NCBI GenBank assembly: GCA_027579435.1
Contig: JANBPK010001048.1
Coordinates: 1 to 64,000, forward strand
DNA length: 64,000 bases
Reading direction: 5' to 3'
Source: Candolleomyces eurysporus
Lineage: Eukaryota > Basidiomycota > Agaricomycetes > Agaricales > Psathyrellaceae
The notes below the pieces were generated by a model. It searched no databases and was not told where the DNA came from. It worked only from the letters and a program-made list of their open reading frames with translations. Both the position numbers and the translations under genes were made by a program. Of the stretch, positions 10,031 to 23,185 are shown piece after piece (within the stretch, counting starts at the first letter, position 1; each line of letters opens with the position of its first letter).

Positions 10031-11235
10031 CCATTTTCGATGACTCCTCGTTTCCAGGATCAGCTCAGCCTCTGCTTTCTCCTTACACGATTTCAGGGTT
10101 GACCCAAGCGGCCAAATTATACTCCACATCACTCCGCCCTCCGTCCGTACCACCGCTCTTGTGAGCGAAGGACAAACTTGTAGCGCTGAGCGCTGCTCAT
10201 TGGCGGCACCCGTATTTCGATGGTATAAAACTAGGTGGGGCCGCCACATGGCTGAGGACACTGAAGCTTCAACTTACTTGTCAACTTCCCAAGAACCTTC
10301 TCCAGAGTTCGGTGCTTGTTGGATCTTGTCCCCCGATCTGGCTCAGCCACTGAAGCAAAGAGGTTTACCACCCTCTTGGACTCTGGATCTGGACAAAAGG
10401 AGACTTTCAGCGCCATCGGACGATAAATCCTATCGATATCGATTACCAGTACTATCATCCTCGCCCTGGTAAGTTAACCAATTGGGAATTTGAACAGATA
10501 ATGTATATGCGACCATGCAACGGCTCATTCTGAGTATGATACATCTGCCTTCATTTGCTATGCTTCCTAGACCAAAGGGCAACCTAACCTCTTAAGAAAA
10601 TGCCGGAGGATCATGGCGTGCGTTTCACTCACCGCAACATCACCCTGCAGCGTGCCAAGGGAACACGACTCGTTCTCGCTTCATTTCACCTAAATCCTGT
10701 CTTTTTTTTGGAAATTGCGGTTATTAGAAGACAGTGGAAGACACCACAAAACCCGTCAACCTTCGCAATTCCTGTAATCACTTCATTTCCTCTGCATTCG
10801 GCTGGCAAGATCAGATGGGCAATGTGATACTCGTCGTATTATGATAGTGAGTGGTTCATATCCATTACTTTGGGACTCATGTGCTCAAGAAGATGACGCA
10901 AAACATCGTATACCCTCCGCACGACCTTCATGTTTCTGCCGAGGCTCCGCTTCCAATTAAAGATTCATCTCCGTTTTCATCCTGGCTGCCTTGGGAAGGT
11001 TGATGTGAATTTGGCCTTGGGACTCATACAAAAAGCACGACTCCCGCTTCAACCTTCATCCCTCATCTCCCTCCTGCTGTCCCGAGCTCCCACACGCCTC
11101 ATCGTCACTCAGAAGGGGTGTGTAGTACCTTCCCGTTGAAATGATCAATTTACCTACTTTGAACTTATGGAACTTGAACGTGACAAAATCAGATCCGTGC
11201 TCAAATGCCATTGCCGTGGTTCACGACGTATCTAG
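10031..11235. other. Intergenic region upstream of caspase-domain gene
   Basis: About 1.2 kb with no gene I can support. A TATAAAA at about 10220 is followed by an ATG at 10248 and a 75-codon open frame with no recognisable domain. AT-rich patches and short pyrimidine tracts occur near 10690 and 10940. It could hold the remains of further duplicated sequence. Confidence 0.4.
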
Positions 11236-13608
11236 ATGCTCTATGGGACATCGTAGGGTGTGTTCACTTCATCTCGTTTTCAAGTTACACATAACGTCTG
11301 AGAGTTCCTCAGAAAACCCCAGCCCTCTCGTAGAAAGTCGCTGTCAAAGTGGCTGCCCTGGACGAAAGGCAAGCAAGCTCCGGTCACGATTGAAGATAAG
11401 TACGCATTGTTCTGAAATAATTCTAATTACGTATATTCACCACAGTCCAGAAACCCCTCCCCTTTATGGGCACTTATCATTGGAATCAATGAATATCAAG
11501 ATAGTGATCGTATGCGTAAACTTAAGGGTGCTACTCGTGATGCCGATGCGGTCAACAATTATCTTCAAACCGATCTCAGGGTTCCTAAAGACCAAATCAT
11601 CAATCTACGCAATGGGAGCGCTACCCGTGGCGAGATTATTACTGCATTCAAAGAGCTGCGCAATAACCCCAGAATCCAGCCCATGGATCCTATCCTCATC
11701 TATTTTGCTGGACACGGTGGCGAGAGCGGCAATAGCTCGGCTCCCAATTCAAAGACCCAGTCGTTAATTCCAGTCGATTTCTCCCCCGAGAAAAAAGTGC
11801 ACCCCATTCCAGACCGCACAGTAGCCGCATTGATCAATGGCATCGCACAGAAACACGGCAACAATATCGTAAGTAATCCCACAAATTTCTGTCATTAAAG
11901 ACTTCTGACAAGATAAGTAATTTTCATGAACGCAGACAGTCATTTTAGATTGCTGCCATTCTGGCTCGGGGACTCGTGGGGGCTTGGACGACGAATCCAC
12001 CGTGCGCGGCTGCCAGCTGGACGACGATGCAATTCCTGATCACCTTGATCGAGATATCCTCAAAGACAGCCGTGCCTTCGACTCCGATACTCGCGGGTTG
12101 AGCATAGCGAAGGGCTTTGCCGTGAAGGACATGCGCTCTCATATTCTTTTGGCCGCATGCAGCGCCAATGAACTCGCTCGGGAAGATGCAGTAAAACGAG
12201 GCCAGGATTCAGATGCCCGCGGGCGATTCACTGCAGCCTTGTTGGAGCTCTTAAGGGAGGTCTCCCCGAATCAGATCACATACAGTGACGTTTTGATCAG
12301 GATTCCTAGCATAAACGGGTAGGCGCAGTCTATCTTTGACAGCAAACATGCTCGATGACAATGGTTTGCATTCAGGCAAAATCCTCAGTGCGAGGGGTAC
12401 CATAAGAATCGCTTCCTTTTCGACAAACGAGTTCGTGCAACCAAGTTTTTCGCCTTTGAGGTGAATTTGGGTGATAAAGGCTATATTTTGGAAGCTGGGC
12501 GGGCTCACGGTATCACGGACAACGCGGAGTTCACGCTATTTCGAGACAGGGATGTTGCATTCAAACCGGGCGAGGCTCATCTGGCAATAATGAAAGCGAA
12601 GAAAATCAATGCCTTCACCACCGTCCTCCAGTCTGTCGAGGGTCACCCGACTGTTCTTGGAAACGGAGCGATCGCTGTACAGACAAAGGCCGGTGACTTG
12701 GATGATCTTTTCATCTATGGACCAATCGATAAGCGAATCATGAAAGCTACCGCACGGGAGATGTCTGGGACAAGTCCTGACCTCTATACTATCACACAGG
12801 TTGACGCCGTCGACAAGGCAATGCTCAAGATTGTTGCAGTTGGAGAGGACAGGTATGACTTCGAGGTCCTGGACAAGGAAGGTGCAGAGGGGGGATTTAC
12901 TCGCATACCACACGCCGTTGAAGCGAAAGTTGACGACGATGTCGTCGATGCCCTTCGTTACGTCTTGCGTGCCGCCGCTCACTACCATCTGCATCTCCAC
13001 CTCAAACACTCCAATAATAACATTCAAGATAAGGTCGCGATTGAGTTCTTCTCGGTGAAGGCTGAAGAGGAGGGCGAATCAGACGACGACGAAGCAGACG
13101 AAGAAGAACAGGGAGAATGGACACCCGTTGGAGACAACATGCATAAAGCAGGGAAAATAGAACTTGCAGTCGATAACGGAGCAAAATACGGAATGAAGAT
13201 CACCAACAGCTCTCCACACGATCTCCACTGGTCATGCTTCTGGTTCGACCATACCAACTTCGAAATCTGTGAGTTGTTAGACACACACACTCGGGCATAA
13301 TCCTGATTCACTTAATCACACGTACAGCTGCTCTCTCCGAAATTAATCGACAGACCAGGCACAACAAGGATCATTCTCTCAGTCAGGACTCGGCAGTGAA
13401 GACGACAGTGTTCGAATTGTCCGTGAAGGAAGATGTGGAACAGACGACGATTGGTTTCTTTAAGTTCTACTTCACGTCGGAGGTTGTCGATCTCTCCCAT
13501 ATTCCCCAGTCATCGCCGTTCTCCGATGTGCGAGGCTTGACCACTGCGCGTAAAAAGGAGAAACCAGTTTGGGGCACCGTACTAATACCTGTCATTCGAA
13601 AGCGGTAG
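11236..13608 (+). CDS. Caspase-domain (metacaspase-like, C14) protein
   Basis: Six exons (11236-11252, 11313-11399, 11451-11868, 11936-12318, 12376-13268, 13328-13608) give an uninterrupted 692-residue protein; every junction keeps frame. After about 35 basic residues (KSLSKWLPWTKGK) the caspase fold starts at LWALIIGINEYQ. The catalytic dyad is visible: His in IYFAGHGG and Cys in VILDCCHSGSG, followed by ILLAACSANELA. The C-terminal roughly 380 residues are not a known caspase module. They look beta-rich, with an acidic run (EEEGESDDDEADEEEQGEW) before a WSCFWFDHTNFEIS segment. The family is arginine/lysine-specific protease-like; the biological role here is unknown. It is flanked by agmatinase sequences on both sides. 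Confidence 0.9.
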
Positions 13609-13724
13609 TTGTGAAATACGGGTGATTGAGTAGTTACTAGTGTGCACTACGAGGCCGTCTGTCTCTTGAAGTACTATTAGTCGCCTGTAAGTACTTGGTA
13701 TATGGACCTCGCTGTGATTGATCT

Positions 13725-15489
13725 TTATGAGGTGAACAGTGAAATAAAGTCATGGACTAGATCGGCCGCTGCAATTCCAGTAATATCCCCTGGGGTCAAG
13801 CAGCGCTTAGTAAGAGTAGTTCAGCTTGCCTCATAAATTCACCCGTACCTTGGTCGTAAGCAGGCGATACTTCCACGATATCTGCGCCCCTGCGGCCGAT
13901 ATCAGCGTCAAACTAAGGAACGAATAAAGTTGGAAACGTACACGAAGTTGAGGCCGGCAAGCCCTCGAATAATCCTCTTCACTTCTCTAGTAGTCCAACC
14001 GCCAGCTTCAGGTGTGCCCGCTGNAAAAAAAGGTCAGGCAGGGGATGCGATTGTTCAAAGAAGGTACTCACTTGCTGGCGCCATACCTGGATCTTTAAGA
14101 ATGGTCATTTAGATGCTAGGATTCCGTTCAATGGCGCCCATACCTATGACGTCGATATCTAAGCTGAGGGCGATTCAGTACACTGGCGCGCTAATAGACT
14201 GTGCATCACAGTGCCTCACCTTAGATACACGGGGGTATCTCCGATGCGTGTCCTGATTCTGTTGATCACTTCAGAAACGCCCAAATCGTCAATATCATCT
14301 GCAGAGACAATTCTGAACCCGACCGAAGCGTCGTTGTCCATATCCGCAGTTCCCTTGAAATCAGTCGGATTGAGTTGCGAGCAGTAAAAAATCCTGCAAA
14401 TGGACGGAAGCAGACGTACAGCCATTTTGCACCGTGTCCCAGCATGGATACTATTATTGGCGATAAGTCCTTCTTGATGCGCGACGTAAAAGAATGTGCC
14501 ATGTGTGACCAGGGACTGGTCAGTTGTTTGACCTGGGGCCACCATAGGCCAGGTATCCTGGTAGTGGGCAATCATGCACCCGTTGAGTGTCAATTCGAAC
14601 TTGCAAAAAGCACGGCTAGCCTAACCAAGTGTGCGTCGAAATGTATGACGGCTATTGGACCATAGACTTTTGAGAGGGCCCTTAAAATCGGTAGGACCTG
14701 GTAGGGTTAAGTGGCATTTCGCAGGAGGAGACGGGAGAGAGGCGTACAATAGTGTGATCCCCGCCCAAGCTGTCCAGCCGATATAAATCGTATGCTCAGG
14801 CAAATACAAATGGAAGTCGAGCGCACACCTTATAATTCTTGGCCTTTCGACTCCATCCAGAGCCAAGTCTCCCGTAGCGGATCCGTTGTACGCCTTGACT
14901 GGGGTCCTGTCAAGGAGCGTAGAATAGGCCACTTCAATCTGGTCCATGGCCAAAGCATTATCGAAAGGGCTAACTGGAACCTAATTATAACGTCATAGCT
15001 TTGGTCGGCATCTATGAACCATTAGCAACGGCATGAAGGATACTCACATCGCCACAGTCTATCACGTTGTACCCTCGCTGGTACGGATCGAAGCCCCACT
15101 GCATGGTGTACCCGACTCCAAGCTGCTGCCTTCGACTCCCTGACCGGATAGCATGGGGTCCAAACCTCGCCCTAGCATGATGATTTAATAATGACTGTGA
15201 AAAGGAGGGATAAGGCTTACCCAGGTCGATAAGTCACAGCCGTATCAAACGGCAGACCGAGAATTGCGATATCGAAAGCCGACGTCTCGTTCTCAAGGCA
15301 TCGCGCATAAGGCAGGTGGGAGAAGGAGAGCGGTCCAGTGTACGATAACTCGTATTGAGGGCCGTAAGTCGAGGCCCATGTTCTGTTAGATGGACGGGTT
15401 GTGTTTTCCACCGGTTGCGCTCGTGAAACCCCGCCCATAAGCAATGGTGAAACAAGGAGACATTCAAGAGCAAAGCGCAGGTTAATCAT
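13725..15489 (-). CDS. Secreted agmatinase (ureohydrolase) A
   Basis: A multi-exon ureohydrolase, the family that hydrolyses agmatine to putrescine and urea with a binuclear Mn centre. The N-terminus (MINLRFALECLLVSPLLMGG) is a signal peptide. It continues LSFSHLPYARCLENE, FDIAILGLPFDTAVTYRPG, then GGDHTI (about 14750), VIHFDAHLDTW (exon boundary before DTW), THGTFFYVAHQEGL, GDTPVYLSLDIDVI and GADIVEVSPAYDQ. It ends GDITGIAAADLVHDFISL. The metal ligands (H of GGDHT, the D-x-H-x-D of HFDAHLD, the D-x-D of SLDIDV) are all present. An N at 14024 lies in an intron. It is a tandem paralogue of the next gene. Confidence 0.9.
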
Positions 15490-15794
15490 CTGGACGGGAG
15501 CAGGAAATTATGGGCTGTCGGTGCTTTGGTAGTAAAAGTCGACTTCAATTGAGTGAAATTATAAGGTCTGGGGGATAGGGCTTGGCATCTTCGCGCAGTA
15601 GGGCTCGATACAGTGCTGTACAACTGCTGTATGCAGGCACAAGGTATACACGCCTAGCGTGCCGACCGGTCTAGCGAGCATGGAGCGAGTAAGATTCTTA
15701 CCAACATTGCCTGGTGGTGCCCAACGGCGAGGCTTCCAGGATGTTTCAAGATTTTGCATTAGATCTCTAGTGTTTTGTCACATAGGAAGACTAC
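15490..15794. promoter_or_regulatory. Spacer between tandem agmatinases
   Basis: 305 bases holding the promoter of agmatinase A and the 3' end of agmatinase B. No TATA box or terminator-like element stands out. Confidence 0.35.
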
Positions 15795-17611
15795 CTAGAG
15801 CTCGTCATTCGGTCCGACAACTTGCTTGCTAGCTTGGTGTTTCGGCTCTTTGGCAGATCGTGCAGTGAGCAAGGACAGAATGTCGTGAACGAGGTCGGCG
15901 GCAGCGATTCCGGTAATATCGGCTGAAGTGAGGGAACTACTCAATAACCGCAGCAACCGTTTAGATGTCAGTCTACTTACCATGATCATATGCAGGTGCC
16001 ACCTCAACAATATCCGCGCCGCTGGGTCTGGCCGTTAGCGAAGGCAGAAATCATATTACAGGTACATACACGAGATTCAGCCCAGTCAAGCCACGGATAA
16101 TTCGTTTGAGTTCGCGAGTGGTCCATCCTCCGGGTTCAGGCGTTCCAGCTATAACAGCATTTTAGAGGTGTCCCAGAAGTGCGGTGATTTGAGCGTACTG
16201 GCTGGAGCGAGCCCTGGGTCTGCTTGCAGGGTCAGTGCTGAGAAAGAGAAAACTACCGGAAGTGCAACCATACCTATCACGTCTATGTCGATGCTGAGGC
16301 CAAGGTTCAATTTCGGATCGGAATCTCTGCGACACTTCGAGGGACTCACCTCAGGTATACCGGGCTATCACCGATACGATTCCTGATCCTCTTGATAACT
16401 TCTGGAATGCCTAGATCATCTATGTCGTCGGTGGTGACGATCTGGAACCCGACTGCAGCGTCGTTTTCAAGATCGCTGATGTCCTAATATGTATCGCTTC
16501 AGCAGGATGTGGAATTGATAAGTGTGAATGTAACCTACACCCATCTTACACCGGATGCCTCCGTGAATGCTGTTATTGGAGAGTAGGCCTTCCTCTTGGG
16601 CAAGGTAGAAGAAAGTCCCATGTGTCACTCGGGACTGATTTGTGAGACTCTGGCCTGGGTAAGCCGGCCATGTATCCTGACAGAGATGTAAGAAAAGCCT
16701 CAATGTGTTTTGAAAGAAGACAGCACCAGATGAGCATCAAAGTGGATCACAGAAATGGGTCCATAGACTTTGTGGAGAGATCGTAGAATAGGTAAAACCT
16801 TTTGTGAGTGTAGGTGGCTGTTGATGGGGAGGTAAGGGCACGTACGATAGTGTGGTCCCCTCCCAAGCTACAAGCCATGACACTTTCAGAGCTGGTGGAT
16901 TTTTCTAGGAAAGGAAGCAGTTACCTAACAATGCGGGGGTGCTCCAGGCCATCCAAAGCCAGATGACGCGTTTGAGACGCGTCTTGTGTCTTCACACCGC
17001 GCCTCAAGAGTGTTGAGTACGCGACCTCAATTTGGTCCATCGCCAATGCGTTGTCGAATGGGCTAACAGGGACCTGAAGAGATTCCGTGAATACTTCAGA
17101 AAGCTCTGCAAAGCCAAAACCTTACGTCCCCGCAATCCAACACTGTATACCCCTGTTGATAAGGATCGAAACCCCATTGCATCGTATAACCTCGACCTGC
17201 ACGCTGCCGTCTACTTCCTGAGCGTATCGCGTAGGGTCCAAATCTTGCGCTATAAATGTCGGAGCGTCATATCAGCGTTCGGGAGCTTCCCTCATGAGCC
17301 TGCATAACCCACCCAGGCCGATACGTCACAGCGGTATCGAAAGGCACCCCCAGCACGGCTATATCAAACAGAATTTTGCTCCGGTCTAGGCATCGGAGGT
17401 AGGGTAGATGAGAGAATGCGAGGGGTCCACTGTAAGGCAAGTCTATTTGCGCTCCATATTTCTCTGTCCACGTCTTGTCTTCCTCTGCGCCGAGGGCGTC
17501 GTCAACGGAATTGGGGAATACAGCTTGCTGTGTGTGAGCGTTGGCGACTTTATCTGCGGCTAGGAATAAGAGTAGAAGTTTGGTAAGGATCTTTGGTCTT
17601 GTTATTGCCAT
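15795..17611 (-). CDS. Secreted agmatinase (ureohydrolase) B
   Basis: Multi-exon gene starting MAITRPKILTKLLLLFLAAD (signal peptide), then LPYSGPLAFSHLPYLRCLD and FDIAVLGVPFDTAVTYRPG. Minus-strand exons show GGDHTIV (about 16870), YGPISVIHFDAH (about 16740), SIDIDVI (about 16285) and ADITGIAAADLVHDILSLL near the end. All ureohydrolase metal ligands seen in gene A are kept. It carries a longer hydrophilic C-terminus (about 25 extra residues rich in K, Q and S). The exon layout matches gene A, so the pair is a tandem duplication. Confidence 0.88.
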
Positions 17612-17941
17612 CGTCGAGCGCGAAATGTGGCTCTCAAGCCACCAGTCTGAATCCTTGGGTTTGGTTTGAAAGCTCTGGATTCCGACACATTCAATGTCAG
17701 GGGCTCATCATGATGTCAGAATCTTATCTTATCTCAAAGAGTTTGATTGTTGAAAACGTTGAATGTGGGTAGGACGTCTAATTATTGATACAGAAAGAGT
17801 TCATAGTCAACGACATGTAGTACTAAGACAAGATCGTCAAGAGGATCAATTGGCCAAAAAGCAAGAAAAGGGACATCATCAATGACAAGAACATGAGGGC
17901 TCTACGTGGAAAACAAAAGCGATCAGAGAAACTCCAGAAAA
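17612..17941. other. Spacer between agmatinase B and raptor 3' end
   Basis: 330 bases, AT-rich, serving as upstream region for agmatinase B and downstream region for raptor. Nothing specific is recognised. Confidence 0.3.
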
Positions 17942-20900
17942 TCAAAAGGAAGGCTGCTCTAGTTTGCAACCCATTACACGGATAGAACCATCGGGCAGAC
18001 CCACACCGTACAGCATTTGCGTGGGATGGAAGACAAGAGATGAAGAACGTGGTATAGATGGTGAAGGTAGTGGGCGAATTGGATAGGCGTGAAGGCCAGT
18101 AACAAGATCGAAAGCAGAGAGAGGGGTATCGCCTTTATCGGTAGGAAGAACTGATACTCGCTGAGTTTTCCAGCGAGTTGGGGTAATTGCGGACGATCTA
18201 TAAAATATTAATGTATACACGACCATAGGGTGATAGTGGAGCAAGAGAACGTACTTCGCAAAAATACATGTTGTAGGATGCACATCAAAGCCAGCCAGAC
18301 CGTATTTGTCGTTACGGAACCAGGTTTCTGCGGACTGGTCGGGTCCTCGAAGATCCCACAGTTTGACTTCCCCATCGACACTGAAAGAATATCAGTGTTG
18401 AATCGCATGACGGACGAGAGGAACAAACTCACCTCGCTGATAAGAATTTGGCGCCATATCGCGGATGCCACCGTGCATTCTGGACGCAGCTCGTATGTTC
18501 AGAATACGTCCTGACAATGGCATCCTCTTCTTCCAGCCGTCGGTCGAAAATCTTGACAACACCATCAGCGAAGGTTGCGATGAAAGTCTGGTTGGATTGG
18601 TGATCCGAGCAGATCGAGGTAACAGGGCTGTCTGAATTGGTATCCAAATCCTAAAAGACCGCTCATCAGCAGGAGACACGACAGCGAATGGGGAGAGCCT
18701 TACCAGGCCTTGGGTTTCTGTTTGAGCATCCCAAACCTTAATAACCCTAGAATCACCTCCGACGAGAAGTGTTCCAGCAGCCTGCCTCCAGTCGATGACC
18801 ATACCAGTTCCTTGTCGAATTGGAATAACTTCGTTCAATGCCCTGAATGCGCTGACCATTTGCAACTCTTGCTCGAGGGTCGGGTCATAATTGCGGTAGA
18901 GTCGCACGATACCATCAGCTAATGGGACGTTAGTCGTATACTGGGAATGAAGTGAACTAGAGCCTCACAGGATCCAACAAGGACGATTCCGCCAGATTCT
19001 TGGTTGATGATTTCGAGGCCAGTGATCGACGTTCCTCTTGGATTGCCGTTGCAGAAGTAATTCAATCGCTTGCGCTGAGACCAATCCCACACACTTGAAC
19101 TTGATCAGAACAAAGACACTAACGGAAGAGTAATGGCAAAACTAACGTTATCATGTCGTGTTCGTTGGCCACAACAAGCTGTTGATCGTAGGAATGGAAT
19201 GCCATAGTCAAGGGATGACCAGCAACCTGAAGGGAGGCAACAGGTCTATCCCATCGCGAGACCTCTGCAGATAATCAGTGGGGGGAGATGGTCGAGGAAA
19301 TGGGATGACGAACCAGCAAAAGGAATTTGAGTCTGAGTGTCACTTAGGACTTGTTCATTGCGCTGTTGTCTCCATAACTGATAGTTATACTGAACGCTCC
19401 CTGGTTCGTCCGGTTCTGCTTGCTGTTAAAGATAAAGACGTTACTTCAGAGCCGTGAAAATGAAGGAAATAGTCACCCACCCTCATCTGCGGCTCCTTGA
19501 AATACTCCAGGCACCAATCGAAGTACGAACTCTTCAGTGGTAACGTATCTCTGATACCAGCTCCGGTTCCCAAACCAAGCACGACGCTCCCATTAGAATC
19601 CGTCGAGAACGTGCTGTTACTCGGGCTAGGCATGCCATAGCCATGTCCAGCAGCTTGTCGTCCCCTTCGGCCAGGATTAGCTCCAGCACGCCTTCTAGCC
19701 CTCAATCTCTCCATGTCTTCCTCCATAAGCGCTTCCATCACATCACACGCCATGAAATTGACCGGGCTTTGGTTCGGCGGGGGCGGCGATACATTGTTAT
19801 AATATGCTGGATAGCTCGAGAGGTTCGGAGGTGTGGAAGGCCGAGAGTAAGGTGAGGCATATTTAGCAACGTTGAGGTTCGGTGAAGGAGGTCGTGAGAT
19901 GTCGACTTCTTTCTCGCCTTTCTCGCGTTTCGATGTCGAAGGGTGTGGGACAGAAGGCGAAGACCGACCATCGTCTGAGGATGTAGATGGGAAGGCGACA
20001 CCCGCGAGGGACTTGAGGGCATTCGCAAAGGAAGAGGTGCGACGAAGAGTGTTAGTAACACCGGAAATGGCGCTGGTCATCGTATCGGATCGGGTCAAAC
20101 CTGGACGTTCACGTCCTGGTGACGAAGGGTAGTTATAGGATGGGGGCACTTGGAACGAATTTCGGTTTTTTGCCGTGAGCTGAGGAGATCCACGGGGATC
20201 ATCATTCGTCGAGGGCGGTGAGCTGATGGTAGTCGAAGGAAGACGGGTGAAAGGAGATTCCAGCAGCAAAGCCATGATGTAGTCGACAATGGTTTGGGCG
20301 TTGGTGGCCACTTCATTGTATGGGTCCACGGAAAGGTCGAGAAGAACGACGAAGATGGTGAAGAAAGAAGACAAGAGCACTCTGTTCTCTTCTCTTAGAA
20401 GCTCGTCGTCTCCAAAGACATCCAACCACTCCGCCACTGCCTGGCTAGTCACATCGTCGTCGTTATGGTCTCGCCCTGAATGAGAGTAAACACCCCCGCC
20501 GCCCAGAAGACCAGGCCCACCGCCATTCATCCTCCACTTCCTATCTTCCTCCCAGTATAGCCAAGCACACACGACGAAATACCCTCTCCATTCCTTAACC
20601 AAAGCACTGACGACCACCAGTAACTCCTTCCGGCACATTGGGCTGGCATCATCTTTGATAGCAAGCGTAGCACCTGTTGCAACCGCCACTTCCATCCTGA
20701 AATGCACCCTTTCCTCCAACTGGTACATCGTCCCACTTCCCCCACCTCCCTGCTTGTTCGGGTCTGCACTCCCACTGGCACCCATGAACGTTCCCAAAGC
20801 ATACAACGCCGCCGACCTAACTTCCGCCGAGTCGTCCGAAAGCATCGCGATGAGTCTATCCTGTGTTCCATTCTCCACTCCGTAAACCTTGATTTCATCG

Positions 20901-23185
20901 TTCCCGTCCCACATCTGAGCAATGCACAAAGCCGTCCACTGCCTCAGTAGGAAATCTGACTCCTCCAGCCTATCGTAGCAGTTATCGAAAACACCCTCCG
21001 TCCAACACGCCCCTTGTCCATGCGGGAAANTCTCGCGAGATCGCACTAAGGATAAAAGCGCACATCGCCTTGTGTTCCGAGCTATTCGGGAGCAGGTCGT
21101 CGTTCTTGATTGCAAGGACATTTGAGAAGTACTTGTACCCGCCAGTGTTGAGTAGGTCGGTTTGAACGGACGGGTCGACAGCGAGGATTCGAGCCCAAAT
21201 GAAAATCAACACTGGCCGCAAATCTTGCCCCGCCGCTTGCAAAAGCTTCGAAATGTATGGGAAGATACCGATAGTCAAAACCAGGTGAACGGCCCAAGGG
21301 CCAAGGTCGACAAATTGGGAGAGGAGTATAAGCGCTCGAAGACGATGAGGCTGGGAAAGTAAAACTTGAAGGACGATAGGCAGTTGATCTGGGGGTTTAC
21401 GGGGTACGAGGTGACTCGGGACTCCATCATACTCGCTTCGTGGATTGGGCTCTACGGGAGGTGGCGTGTTGGCAGCCGGACCTGCATTTGGATCTGCAGA
21501 ATCGGACCCTGGGCTGCTGCTGCGCTGTTCGGGGTTAGGGAGGGAAAGAGGACCTCGCTTGGTGAGTGCCGAACCTCCACGGGAGATCCATACCTCGAAG
21601 GCTGTAAGCTGGTCGGTGAAGAAGCGGCTTGACTGATAAACGTAAGGTTTATCTGCCGTTTTAGTATTGCCAGCGTTGGGATCTTGAGAGACTGTCTTCC
21701 CAATTCGACCGGGGGAAGTGCCGATGTTGGAAACCGGACTAGGGGTAGGGACAATCCCTTCAAGGAGTTGAGGGAGCTGTCGGAGACAGGTATCTACGGC
21801 AAGGTCCCAAGTCGACCAGAGAGGGTGCGTGTTGGTTGAAGGCAGCGGGGGCCATGTGTGTGGCGTACAGTTGTAATTTTTCATGATCCGCTCCGCGAGG
21901 AGAAAATTTCTGAAGAGAGAGGCGATGAGAAGGTCTGAGCGGTATAGTTTGGTGAACATTTCTCTCGAGAATGTCGTCCACGCAATGGTGTCAGTGATCG
22001 CTGTGAAGATCCAATTGAGCTCGCCGAGCGGTGTCCTTCTATCCTTGAGGTCTCCGGGAAGCTGAACCACCATAGAAGTGGTGACATTATATGGCAACGT
22101 GTGGCACATGGTGAAGTATCTGAGAGCGATGTCGATTGGGGAGGTGAGGCAGCTAGTGAAGACGTCTGCGGGAAGTTCGGGGCAGGTTGGCAGGGTTTCG
22201 TTGGCACCGCAAGCGGCCAGTTGCAGAGAATTCATAAACAACTGTCTTCCGTCTGGGAGGCCTGCATTGACTTGGCCGGCGTTCTCCCTGTCTTTTCGTT
22301 CGGCGAAGACCTTGAAATTTTGCAATAGATGGCCAGCCGCGGAGCAGTCCCAAATAAATACTCCAGGTGCGCCTAACCATGATTGCAACTCTTGCAGCGA
22401 TACCGGGATGTACTGAGTATAATTCCTGTTGAAACACCACAATTCTCCACTGGCAGTCGGTTTTGGAACACCGTGGCCGTTGTAGTAGAAAAGAACAGGG
22501 TCGTTGCCCGCTTGTCGTCGCAATTGCGTGCAGAATCGCTTGAGATCTTCAATGGACGGATCCAGGATGGGTTTGTACTGGATTTTGAGGCTCAACCCCT
22601 CGAACTGGTGTTGCAAATTTGACCCAATGGCCTCGAGAGCCTTGTGGGACGGCATGGTGTGAGGATCGACCCAACATTCGAGAACAGCACAGGGATTTGT
22701 CTTAACAACGTCAGGAGGATCGACATCGATGTTGAGGCACATAACAAGTGCTGCCGCTGCAGTTTTCAGACGCCCAGGGGCAGCTCCTCGCCACGGTTCC
22801 TGTTTCTTGAACCAAGGAGGGGGTGGTGTTGGGTTTCCGCATGTCAAGTGTCGCTTCGCCGACCAATAAGGGATGGAGGGGGCAGGGTCCGGGAGTGTTT
22901 TCACAGATTCGTTGTTGGTGCTCTGCTGTCGACCAGGTTGGGGCATCTTTACGCCAGGTTGGCTTCGGGAGGAAGGGTTTGAGCGTGAAGTCGATCGATA
23001 GTCTCGCTCCGTTTCTGAGTCTGAGCTGGTGCTATGACTCTGAGAACTATGTGGGCCTTTGGGCCACTGTTTCGAACCTGAAAAGCGTTGGAGCGGGAAG
23101 CTGAAGGACGGCAGTGATGGAACATACCACCGGTCGTGAATTTCTTATTCTTGCGTGACACTCCTGCTTCTTGCTGGGGTTCCAT
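17942..23185 (-). CDS. Raptor, TORC1 scaffold subunit
   Basis: Large multi-exon gene for the TORC1 regulatory subunit (Kog1/Mip1/raptor). Exon 1 starts MEPQQEAGVSRKN (ATG 23185) and splices in frame to a Ser-rich leader (SSQSHSTSSDSETERDYRS). It then carries the caspase-like raptor N-terminal domain: DPPDVVKTNPCAVLECWVDP, FYYNGHGVPKPT and FIWDCSAAG. HEAT-type repeats follow (LDDSAEVRSAALYALGTFMG-like at about 20.8 kb), then a low-complexity Ser/Pro linker, and C-terminal WD40 repeats between 19.4 and 17.9 kb. The end, HPTQMLYGVGLPDGSIRVMG, is diagnostic of raptor. The N at 21030 breaks the frame; dropping it restores SRDFPHGQGACW. Confidence 0.95.

Noticed and set aside
10248..10472. Possible small gene after a TATAAAA box
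   Set aside because: 75 codons without any recognised motif, and no splice sites lead to a longer product. Left as intergenic.
10940..11010. WLPW-like coding remnant resembling the caspase gene 5' end
   Set aside because: Only four residues match and the surrounding sequence does not align.
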